Assembly (NCBI GenBank): GCA_013140395.1
Contig: JABFSY010000158.1
Coordinates: 1-5,524, forward strand
Direction of reading: 5' to 3'
DNA length: 5,524 bases
Source: Cyclobacteriaceae bacterium
Lineage (GTDB): Bacteria; Bacteroidota; Bacteroidia; Cytophagales; Cyclobacteriaceae
The position numbers and the translations under genes are program-made. The notes below the pieces were generated by a model. That model did not search any database, was not told the origin of the DNA, and saw only the letters and a list, made by a program, of their open reading frames with translations. Numbering within the stretch: the stretch's first letter is position 1; every line of letters starts with the position of its first letter. This document shows, one piece after another, positions 1 to 5,524 of this stretch.

Positions 1-1148
1 GCATTGGTTATGCCGCTTATGTTCGTCAAGCAACCCCAATTACGCTAAGTGTTTCGGGTCTGATAGCACAAGGTAATAGCGTACCAGTTCCGGTTACCGC
101 TCAGTCAGGTGGCGGAAACGATGGCTGGAATTTAATTGGCAATCCTTTTCCAGCGCCTATTAACTGGGGCAGTGTCACAATACCGGGCGGTGTGGGCACA
201 CAAATCTCGTTCAGGGACAATACCAATAACATTGGCCTTGGAGCCGGACAATATGTTTATTATACACAAGGGGGTGCAGGAATTCCAGCTTCTTACACGG
301 GCACGATTTCGATGGGACAAGCTTTCTTCGTAAGGGCAACTTCAAACACAAGTATTGTATTTAAGGAAGCGGATAAAGAGGCTGTTCGCAGCCCTCAGTT
401 TATCAGAAAAGCGACAATTGATAATATTTTAAGAGTGCATTTAACAGGTGCAGGGCGAGCAGATGAACTAATTATTAGGTTGGTAGATAAAGCCAAAGAT
501 CAGTCAGATAACCTTTTTGATGCCTTTAAATTAACAAATGATTTTCTCAATTTCTCTTCGGTTTCAACGGATGGTGTGAAAATGGCCATTAACGCTGCGT
601 CTCTATTCAACAGCGTCAACAGTTCAACAGAAAGAAAGGTTTTCCCTTTGCGTGTTGAAGGTAATGCTGTTGGAGTGATTGCCGCAGGAAGCTATAAATT
701 TAGTTTTAGCGAAATGGAAACCTTTGGCGGTGATGTTAACATCATTCTTAAGGATAATCTGATGAAGGATTCTGTTCAGATAACGGGTCAATCAAAAGAA
801 CTCACTTTTAGTGTTACGGCCGACCCTAAGACGTACGGTGATAGATTTGAACTAATTATTGCACGGCCTTCTGTCACTACGTCTATAGAAGATGCTTTTC
901 CGGGTAATCAAATTAGCATTTACCCTAATCCTACAAATGGAGCAGTTCAGATAGAGGTGTCGAAAGACTTTGCCGGTTCTGTAAAAGTTTTGAATAACCT
1001 AGGTCAAGAACTCGGAAAAATTGAATTAGTCAACAGTGGAGAGCTATTAAAAGGAAGTTTTGACCTTGGCGCCCAGGCGGCTGGGTTTTATTTTATTCGA
1101 GTTGTTGAGGGAACAAAATTTTACGCAAAAAAAGTAATAAAGAGATGA
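1..1148 (+). CDS. Secreted/surface protein with T9SS type A C-terminal sorting domain (5'-truncated)
   Basis: The frame is open from base 3, so 381 C-terminal residues are visible and the start lies upstream of the window. A GTG at 192 is internal, because clearly related protein sequence precedes it. Residues 41-55 of the fragment (GWNLIGNPFPAPINW) are a hallmark of large Bacteroidota secreted proteins, and GQAFFVRA (about 105-112) is the companion motif usually found shortly after it. A beta-rich stretch follows, with a DPKTYGDRFELI motif just before the tail. Residues 304-381 (nt 912-1145) form a type A sorting domain: YPNPTNG, then VKVLNNLGQEL, then GFYFIRV, ending in a basic KKVIKR. By family knowledge this domain directs export through the type IX system, is removed by the PorU sortase, and the cargo is often linked to surface glycolipid. 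The role of the missing N-terminal part cannot be judged. The stop overlaps the next gene's first possible start (ATGA), suggesting translational coupling. Confidence 0.9.
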   Translation, partial: IGYAAYVRQATPITLSVSGLIAQGNSVPVPVTAQSGGGNDGWNLIGNPFPAPINWGSVTIPGGVGTQISFRDNTNNIGLGAGQYVYYTQGGAGIPASYTGTISMGQAFFVRATSNTSIVFKEADKEAVRSPQFIRKATIDNILRVHLTGAGRADELIIRLVDKAKDQSDNLFDAFKLTNDFLNFSSVSTDGVKMAINAASLFNSVNSSTERKVFPLRVEGNAVGVIAAGSYKFSFSEMETFGGDVNIILKDNLMKDSVQITGQSKELTFSVTADPKTYGDRFELIIARPSVTTSIEDAFPGNQISIYPNPTNGAVQIEVSKDFAGSVKVLNNLGQELGKIELVNSGELLKGSFDLGAQAAGFYFIRVVEGTKFYAKKVIKR

Positions 1149-1348
1149 AAGGATTGTCTATGGTTTGCTTTAAAAGAGTTTTAGCGCTTTCCTTTCTTTT
1201 TTGTGTGAGTGCTGTTGTTGTATATGCCCAACCTGGTGATCCGGGTGGTGACCCTGACGTGCCTATTACAGGCATTGAAATTTTGATTGGTGCGGGTGGC
1301 GCATTGGGGATAAAAAAGATGCTCAAGAAGAGAAAGAAAACAACCTGA
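1145..1348 (+). CDS. Small exported PID/PEP-CTERM-like membrane protein
   Basis: This gene encodes 67 residues from ATG 1145, or 62 from ATG 1160. A signal peptide is evident (KR followed by a hydrophobic run; likely cleavage after VYA, residue 28). The mature form would be about 39 residues: a Gly/Pro/Asp-rich stretch (QPGDPGGDPDVPITG, 29-43), a short hydrophobic segment (about 44-56, IEILIGAGGALGI) and a Lys/Arg cluster (KKMLKKRKK, 57-65). Short motif, single helix and basic end is the tripartite layout of exosortase-type sorting signals, and it closely resembles the short Bacteroidota proteins I know as PID-CTERM. Those usually read P-I-D-G-G, where this one reads P-I-T-G-I. It lies between a T9SS cargo gene (4-bp overlap) and a nucleotide-sugar dehydratase gene (1-bp gap), so it is probably co-translated with them. 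No exosortase-like gene lies in the window. The export signal and layout are seen; the sorting role is inferred. It could instead be a simple small membrane-anchored peptide. Confidence 0.75.
   Translation: MKGLSMVCFKRVLALSFLFCVSAVVVYAQPGDPGGDPDVPITGIEILIGAGGALGIKKMLKKRKKTT
1148..1153 (+). promoter_or_regulatory. Shine-Dalgarno-like AAAGGA that could set the small protein's start
   Basis: AAAGGA lies six bases before ATG 1160, a near-ideal ribosome-binding spacing. The upstream candidate ATG 1145 has only an A-rich stretch ending in AAAGAG directly against it. Initiation at 1160 gives a compact signal peptide (MVCFKRVLALSF...). Initiation at 1145 adds five residues and relies on coupling to the upstream stop codon. 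Both starts stay in the same frame. Confidence 0.4.
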
Positions 1349-1349
1349 T

Positions 1350-3254
1350 GTGTTTACACGCGTTATCCGAAGTATAAAAATCCTTCCTCGCTGGGTCATC
1401 GTTTTTATTGACCTGTCAATCATCTGCTTCTCTTGTTTTTTGGGATACCTCCTTCGCTTTAATTTTTCATTGAGCGATCTAGTTCACAGTAACTTTATTG
1501 ACGGCATTCTTATCTATACCGGTTTTGGTGCTATAGCGATCATTACCACAGGAAGTTATAAAGGTATTATTAGGTATACCGGTCTGCAGGATGGTGTGCG
1601 CATCATCATCATGGTGTTGCTTAACACAATGATTGCTACCGCTGCCAATTTGGTGGCTTACTTGTATTTCCATAGAAGTAACCTGGTTCCCTATTCGGTT
1701 GTTATCATTGGATTTCTTTCGTCTTCGCTGTTGCTTTTCAACTACCGGCTGCTGGTCAAGTATCTGTTCGCGTATTATAAAAATGTAATAGTCAAAAAAT
1801 CGCGAATTCTGATTTTTGGCGCAGGCCAAACCGGCATTGTTACCCGACATGTGATCGATTCATCGCCTCGCACGCAGACTGTTGGTTTTATTGAAAACGA
1901 TAAGAATAAAGCAGGCAAATTGCTGGATGGGATTAAGATTTACAAGGGAGATATTGAAGATTTAGAGCGACTGTTTAAGGAGCTTGGTGTCGATGAACTG
2001 GTGATAACGGTTCGCGATATGTCGCTGGAAAAAAAGAATGAACTGGTCGACATCTGCATTCAGAATCAGGTGAAGATACGCACCGTTCCCCCGGTAGATA
2101 AGTGGGTGAAGGGAGAATTGAGTATCAATCAAATAAAGGAGATCAACATCGAGGATTTGTTGGGAAGGGAGTCAATTAAGCTTGATCGTGAGAATGTGAA
2201 GGCTGACTTGCGCGCAAAGAAAATTCTGATCACCGGAGCGGCAGGTTCGATTGGCAGTGAGTTAGTGAGGCAAATCATCCAATACGCTCCGGCCAGTTTG
2301 GTTCTAATCGATCAGGCTGAGTCGGATCTGTACTCCATAGAGCGAGAAATAAAAGGGCTTGATTCAGGTGCTAACATCACACTCTACTTGGCAGATATTA
2401 CCAATCGAGATCGGATTAAAGCCATTTTTGAGTACCACAAACCGGAGATCGTCTATCATGCAGCCGCCTACAAGCATGTGCCAATGATGGAGAGCAACCC
2501 CTCTGAAGCAGTGCTTTGCAATATTCTTGGAACTAAATTGTTGGCCGATCTTTCGGTGGAAAACGGTGTTTCTAAATTTGTGATGGTTTCTACTGACAAA
2601 GCTGTCAACCCGACAAATGTGATGGGTTGTTCAAAGCGCATTGCGGAAATCTATGTGCAGTCCTATAATAATTCGTTAGGCATTACAAACCCAATAGCCA
2701 CCTCTTTTGTCACGACTAGGTTTGGAAATGTGTTGGGTTCAAATGGCTCGGTTATACCGATGTTTAAAAAGCAAATACAGGCGGGTGGACCCATTACAGT
2801 GACGCATCCTGACGTTACCCGTTATTTTATGACCATTCCAGAGGCTTGCCAACTCGTGCTGGAGGCAGGCACCATGGGAAAAGGAGGAGAGATATTCATT
2901 TTTGATATGGGCAAGGCCATCAAAATAGCCGACCTCGCCAAGAAGATGGTTTACTTATCCGGATTAGAACCTGGTAGAGATATTGATATTGTGTTCACTG
3001 GCCTGAGAGAGGGTGAAAAATTGTACGAGGAACTTCTCACCAAGAATGAAAATACGGTTCCCACTCATCATGCTAAAATCATGATTGCGAAAGTGAAGGA
3101 GTACCCGTATGATGAGATAAATCGGTATGTAGATCTGTTCAATGATCTCGTGTATGATAAGAATGAACTAAAGATGGTTGCGTTGATGAAGGAGTTGGTG
3201 CCCGAATATAAGAGCAACTACTCTCGCTACGAGATGCTGGACAATAAGCAGTAA
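1350..3254 (+). CDS. Membrane-bound nucleotide-sugar 4,6-dehydratase/epimerase (FlaA1/CapD/WbpM-like polysaccharide biosynthesis protein)
   Basis: At 634 residues this has the usual length for the large membrane-bound form. The N-terminal third carries about four transmembrane helices (roughly 14-35, 52-70, 84-107, 112-135). A first nucleotide-binding fold follows, with GAGQTG at 157-162. The catalytic extended short-chain dehydrogenase domain starts at about 291 with ITGAAGSIGSE, an NAD(P)-binding GxxGxxG at 296-302. Further family motifs are AAAYKHVPMME (371-381), STDKA (414-418, with the Asp416-Lys417 pair), MGCSK (425-429), RFGNVLGSNGSVIP (457-470) and REGEKLYEEL (553-562). Met425 stands where classical family members have the catalytic Tyr, which is typical of WbpM/PglF-type UDP-GlcNAc 4,6-dehydratases. 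The likely reaction is UDP-GlcNAc to a UDP-4-keto-6-deoxy sugar at the inner membrane, feeding capsule, O-antigen or glycan synthesis. The exact substrate is not provable here. The start is GTG 1350, because the frame has no other start codon back to the stop at 1311 and the N-terminus fits the family. Confidence 0.93.
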   Translation: MFTRVIRSIKILPRWVIVFIDLSIICFSCFLGYLLRFNFSLSDLVHSNFIDGILIYTGFGAIAIITTGSYKGIIRYTGLQDGVRIIIMVLLNTMIATAANLVAYLYFHRSNLVPYSVVIIGFLSSSLLLFNYRLLVKYLFAYYKNVIVKKSRILIFGAGQTGIVTRHVIDSSPRTQTVGFIENDKNKAGKLLDGIKIYKGDIEDLERLFKELGVDELVITVRDMSLEKKNELVDICIQNQVKIRTVPPVDKWVKGELSINQIKEINIEDLLGRESIKLDRENVKADLRAKKILITGAAGSIGSELVRQIIQYAPASLVLIDQAESDLYSIEREIKGLDSGANITLYLADITNRDRIKAIFEYHKPEIVYHAAAYKHVPMMESNPSEAVLCNILGTKLLADLSVENGVSKFVMVSTDKAVNPTNVMGCSKRIAEIYVQSYNNSLGITNPIATSFVTTRFGNVLGSNGSVIPMFKKQIQAGGPITVTHPDVTRYFMTIPEACQLVLEAGTMGKGGEIFIFDMGKAIKIADLAKKMVYLSGLEPGRDIDIVFTGLREGEKLYEELLTKNENTVPTHHAKIMIAKVKEYPYDEINRYVDLFNDLVYDKNELKMVALMKELVPEYKSNYSRYEMLDNKQ

Positions 3255-3263
3255 ATCCGTTTC

Positions 3264-4139
3264 TTACTTTCTCCTCTTCCCGTTGTATTTGAACGATTTC
3301 CTTTTCTTGGAATAAGTCTTTCTGCGATCACTGCCGCCAATACTCCACGGCAAATAGTACTCTACCTTTGCGTTAAGTAACATATACGAGTCTAAGTTGT
3401 CTGGATTTCCTCGAATTCCTCCAACTGTACCGCTTTTTGCCGGGTCTACTCTTCGATCTGAGAAAAAGATAGCTTGAGCGTCTCCATTGAAGGAAGCGGC
3501 CCCAGGATAGGTAGTGCTTACGTCATCCAAATAATCGGTAAAAGTCTTTCTGAATCCGGCCTCAATTGCCAAATTAAACACTGGACTTACCTTAAATCTG
3601 ACACCTAATCCATAGGGAAGAACAGTGGTAACCAGACTGTAAGAAACACCCTCAGTCTTTAGTGGTTGCAATGCTACTGAGCTACCAAGCTGATCGGTTG
3701 CTTTGGGGTTGAAATAAAGTAGCCCAATTCCTGCGAAGCCATAGACATTGAACCCAGGCCTTCTATAGTATCGATCGCCATGAGTAAACAAATTGACTAT
3801 CCCTACTGCACTTAATTCGAAATTGCTTGATTGAAATGATAGATTACGCTCAATTCTTCCGCCTCCACTAGCGTCTTTGTCATTACCCGCCAGTGTAAAC
3901 CAATTCAACTCAACCCGGGCACCGATTCTCCTGGAAAGGTAATATTCAAGTGCAGCATTGATATTTGGTTCCGCTTTGATGTAGGCATTTGAGTTGGCTA
4001 AATCACCATAGTAGGTGGAGGTTCCAAGTCCTGCACTGAGGATCAAAGAACGCTCTCTCCGGGCGGCATAGAAACTCTGTGCCTCGATCAGAGTGGAAAT
4101 CGTCATCAATAAGATGATTGTACCTGCTACTTTACCCAT
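3264..4139 (-). CDS. DUF6089-type (PorG-like) outer-membrane beta-barrel protein
   Basis: This gene encodes 291 residues. The N-terminus is a signal peptide (MGKVAGTIILLMTISTLIEA, cleavage likely after residue 20). The mature part alternates short amphipathic strands and turns: SLILSAGLGTSTYYGDL (31-47), LEYYLSRRIGARVELNW (64-80), LSFQSSNFELSAVGIVNLF (100-118), FNVYGFAGIGLLYFNP (130-145), VLPYGLGVRFKVSPVFNLAI (173-192), RKTFTDYLDDVSTTYPG (197-213), and a last strand near 251-265. The YYGDL start, the GIGLLYFNP strand and the TDYLDDVS motif match the Bacteroidota DUF6089 family as I remember it. That family includes PorG, an outer-membrane component of type IX secretion. Many paralogues have no known role, so a secretion function is only a possibility. 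The last 21 residues are strongly basic (12 Lys/Arg), so the protein does not end in the aromatic residue usual for barrels. It lies 53 bp downstream of sucC on the same strand, and its 3' end converges on the dehydratase gene. Confidence 0.8.
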   Translation of the reverse strand: MGKVAGTIILLMTISTLIEAQSFYAARRERSLILSAGLGTSTYYGDLANSNAYIKAEPNINAALEYYLSRRIGARVELNWFTLAGNDKDASGGGRIERNLSFQSSNFELSAVGIVNLFTHGDRYYRRPGFNVYGFAGIGLLYFNPKATDQLGSSVALQPLKTEGVSYSLVTTVLPYGLGVRFKVSPVFNLAIEAGFRKTFTDYLDDVSTTYPGAASFNGDAQAIFFSDRRVDPAKSGTVGGIRGNPDNLDSYMLLNAKVEYYLPWSIGGSDRRKTYSKKRKSFKYNGKRRK

Positions 4140-4146
4140 TTGCCAA

Positions 4147-4177
4147 CGTTTAAAACGCTAATTTATAGAATTTCTAT
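4147..4177. repeat. Two short AT-rich inverted repeats in the sucC/barrel-gene gap
   Basis: The 53-bp gap (4140-4192) holds CGTTT-A-AAACG (4147-4157), which lies 8-18 bases before the barrel gene's start codon, and ATAGAA-T-TTCTAT (4165-4177). Spacers of one base are too tight for good RNA hairpins, and no T-tract follows in the direction of transcription. They are therefore unlikely to be intrinsic terminators. A protein-binding site or chance in AT-rich DNA are both possible. I see no convincing promoter in the gap, so read-through from sucC is plausible. Confidence 0.25.
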
Positions 4178-4192
4178 CAATAAGGAAACCAA

Positions 4193-5407
4193 CTACTTAG
4201 CTAAAACTTCCTTGATTTTCTCGGCTGCCTCTTTAAGCAGAATGGCAGAGAAAACCTTTAAACCTGACTCCTTTATGATTTTTGCCCCCTCTTCGGCATT
4301 GGTGCCTTGCAGGCGAACAATTATAGGCACCGGAATATCTCCAACTTTTTTGTAAGCTTCTACCACACCAGATGCCACCCGGTCGCACCGAACGATGCCA
4401 CCGAAAATATTGATCAAAATTGCCTTTACGTTAGGGTCTTTTAAAATGATTCTAAACCCAGCCTCTACGGTTTCTGCATTGGCGCCACCACCAACATCCA
4501 AGAAATTGGCCGGATCACCCCCTGAGAGTTTAATGATATCCATTGTCGCCATGGCGAGGCCGGCTCCGTTCACCATACAACCCACATTACCATCTAACTT
4601 TACATAGTTTAAGCCAGACTTGCCCGCTTCAACTTCTAATGGATCTTCTTCACTGATGTCTCTCAGCTCTTCTAAATCTTTATGTCTGTAGAGGGCATTG
4701 TCGTCTAGATTTACTTTACCGTCAACCGCCAGTATCTTGCTGTCAGACGTTTTTAAAACGGGATTAATCTCAAACATGGATGCATCTAAACCCATGTAGG
4801 CGTTGTAAAGGGAATTCACAAACTTGACCATCTCCTTGAATGCATTTCCCTCTAAGCCAAGAGAAAAGGCAATTTTACGAGCCTGAAAAGGTTGAAGCCC
4901 AATAGTTGGATCGATCCATTCTTTCACGATTTTTTCAGGGTGGGTGGCAGCTACCTCTTCGATATTCATGCCACCTTCAGTAGAGGCCATAATCACGGGT
5001 TTGCTCGTTGAACGATCGAGCAGGATACTCATGTAGTACTCTTTCGGCTCTGTCGCACCGGGATAGTAAACGTCTTCTGCAATCAATACTTTATTCACTT
5101 TTTTCCCGGCAGCACCGGTCTGAATGGTCACCAAGGTACCGCCTAGTATTGCCTTAGACTTCTCAAAAACCTCATCTACACTTTTGGCAAGGACTACGCC
5201 CCTTGATCCCGTTTCTTTTACGGTACCCTTTCCACGGCCGCCAGCATGAATTTGTGATTTCACTACAAACCACTTGGACCCTGTTTCGGTCTGTATTTCC
5301 TTGGCAGCCGCCACCGCTTTATCCGGGGTATCTGCAACAATGCCTCGTTGCACGGCAACGCCATATTTCTTAAGAATGTCCTTGGCCTGGTACTCATGAA
5401 TATTCAT
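4193..5407 (-). CDS. sucC: Succinate-CoA ligase (ADP-forming) subunit beta
   Basis: SucC catalyses, with SucD, the reversible conversion of succinyl-CoA, ADP and phosphate to succinate, ATP and CoA in the TCA cycle (cytoplasm). I place the start at ATG 5407, giving 404 residues beginning [17 protein letters not shown], the family's canonical N-terminus. The frame extends seven codons upstream to a TTG at 5428, but those residues (MLAKLIV) are not family-like. The ATP-grasp part shows [14 protein letters not shown] (48-61) with the nucleotide-binding Lys50, and Glu111 in [14 protein letters not shown] (211-218) and [12 protein letters not shown] (228-239) carry the expected Mg-binding Asn215 and Asp229. 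The C-terminal ligase domain has [10 protein letters not shown] (281-290), NFLDVGGGA (301-309) and [10 protein letters not shown] (333-342), as expected for the CoA-ligase fold that pairs with SucD. No key residue appears missing. The partner sucD is not next to it: a barrel gene follows after 53 bp, and the 96 bp upstream of the TTG show no gene. Confidence 0.97.
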   Translation of the reverse strand: MNIHEYQAKDILKKYGVAVQRGIVADTPDKAVAAAKEIQTETGSKWFVVKSQIHAGGRGKGTVKETGSRGVVLAKSVDEVFEKSKAILGGTLVTIQTGAAGKKVNKVLIAEDVYYPGATEPKEYYMSILLDRSTSKPVIMASTEGGMNIEEVAATHPEKIVKEWIDPTIGLQPFQARKIAFSLGLEGNAFKEMVKFVNSLYNAYMGLDASMFEINPVLKTSDSKILAVDGKVNLDDNALYRHKDLEELRDISEEDPLEVEAGKSGLNYVKLDGNVGCMVNGAGLAMATMDIIKLSGGDPANFLDVGGGANAETVEAGFRIILKDPNVKAILINIFGGIVRCDRVASGVVEAYKKVGDIPVPIIVRLQGTNAEEGAKIIKESGLKVFSAILLKEAAEKIKEVLAK

Positions 5408-5418
5408 AACAATCAGTT

Positions 5419-5428
5419 TTGCTAGCAA
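5419..5428. repeat. 10-bp perfect palindrome in the sucC leader
   Basis: TTGCTAGCAA is its own reverse complement and lies 12-21 bases upstream of the sucC ATG, where a ribosome-binding site would be. No Shine-Dalgarno sequence is visible before this ATG. The palindrome has no loop, so it is not an RNA hairpin of the usual kind. It could be an operator half-site or chance. Confidence 0.25.
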
Positions 5429-5460
5429 GCTACTTTTTTTAATGCTTTAATTCACTACCC

Positions 5461-5493
5461 CAACCGTATTTTTTAACCCTTGTGGACTACACA
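5461..5493 (-). promoter_or_regulatory. Possible Bacteroidota-type promoter for sucC
   Basis: Read on the minus strand, TGTG (5493-5490), 21 bases and TACGGTTG (5468-5461) resemble the Bacteroidota sigma-ABfr pattern (TTTG, about 19-21 bases, TAnnTTTG) with one mismatch in each box. Transcription would start some 45 bases before the ATG. The rest of 5408-5524 is AT-rich leader with no gene, RNA motif or clear operator that I can support. Confidence 0.25.
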
Positions 5494-5524
5494 TTTATTT
5501 TTCGTCATAACTTTCTGACAGCCA

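Noticed and set aside
192..194. GTG as the start of the T9SS-domain protein
   Set aside because: The same frame is open back to base 3 and contains the typical GWNLIGNPFP motif upstream of this codon, so the gene begins before the window.
465..860. 12-bp direct repeat (GAACTAATTATT at 465-476 and 849-860)
   Set aside because: Both copies encode an ELII beta-strand motif in the same reading frame, so shared codons in AT-rich coding sequence explain it. There is no sign of a mobile or recombination site.
1479..1850. 123-codon open frame on the minus strand
   Set aside because: It lies entirely inside the dehydratase gene's well-supported N-terminal part, and its translation shows no domain, signal or family resemblance.
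3250..3268. AGTAA...TTACT inverted repeat between the convergent genes as a bidirectional terminator
   Set aside because: The stem is only five AT-rich pairs, much of it formed by the two facing stop codons, and no T-tract follows on either strand.
4140..4355. 71-codon open frame on the plus strand opposite the 3' end of sucC
   Set aside because: It is antisense to conserved SucC sequence, and its translation has no recognisable domain or ribosome-binding site.
5408..5428. Seven extra N-terminal codons of sucC from TTG 5428
   Set aside because: The SucC family starts at MNIHEYQAK. The extra residues are not family-like, and the TTG falls within the short palindrome.

Overview
The window looks like chromosomal DNA of a Bacteroidota bacterium, most likely a Cytophagales relative. 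Family placement is inference. The evidence is a type IX secretion (T9SS) type A C-terminal sorting domain, a DUF6089/PorG-like outer-membrane barrel, a Bacteroidota-style SucC, moderately AT-rich DNA and weak Shine-Dalgarno signals. There are five protein-coding genes and little non-coding sequence. I see no rRNA, tRNA, CRISPR array, insertion sequence or integrase.

Left half, + strand (1-3254): three tightly packed genes that are probably one transcript. First is the 3' part of a large secreted protein ending in a T9SS sorting domain; its 5' end lies outside the window. It overlaps by four bases (ATGA) a gene for a 62-67 residue protein with a signal peptide, a Pro/Gly/Asp-rich stretch, one hydrophobic helix and a Lys/Arg-rich tail. 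That is the layout of PEP-CTERM-like (in Bacteroidota, 'PID-CTERM') sorting substrates. One base after its stop codon a GTG starts a 634-residue membrane-bound nucleotide-sugar 4,6-dehydratase/epimerase of the FlaA1/CapD/WbpM type, which makes precursors for capsule, O-antigen or protein glycans.

Right half, - strand (3264-5407): sucC, the beta subunit of ADP-forming succinate-CoA ligase (TCA cycle), followed after 53 bp by a DUF6089-type outer-membrane beta-barrel protein with an unusually basic C-terminal tail. The barrel gene converges on the dehydratase gene with 9 bp between the stop codons. The last ~117 bp (5408-5524) are the sucC leader and a possible promoter, with no gene seen.

The most interesting point is the linkage of a T9SS cargo protein, a tiny CTERM-like membrane peptide and a nucleotide-sugar dehydratase. 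T9SS cargo is known to be attached to surface glycolipid, and exosortase/CTERM systems are known to track with exopolysaccharide genes. This arrangement could therefore be a small surface-display/glycan module, but that reading is inference. The sucC/barrel pair looks ordinary.
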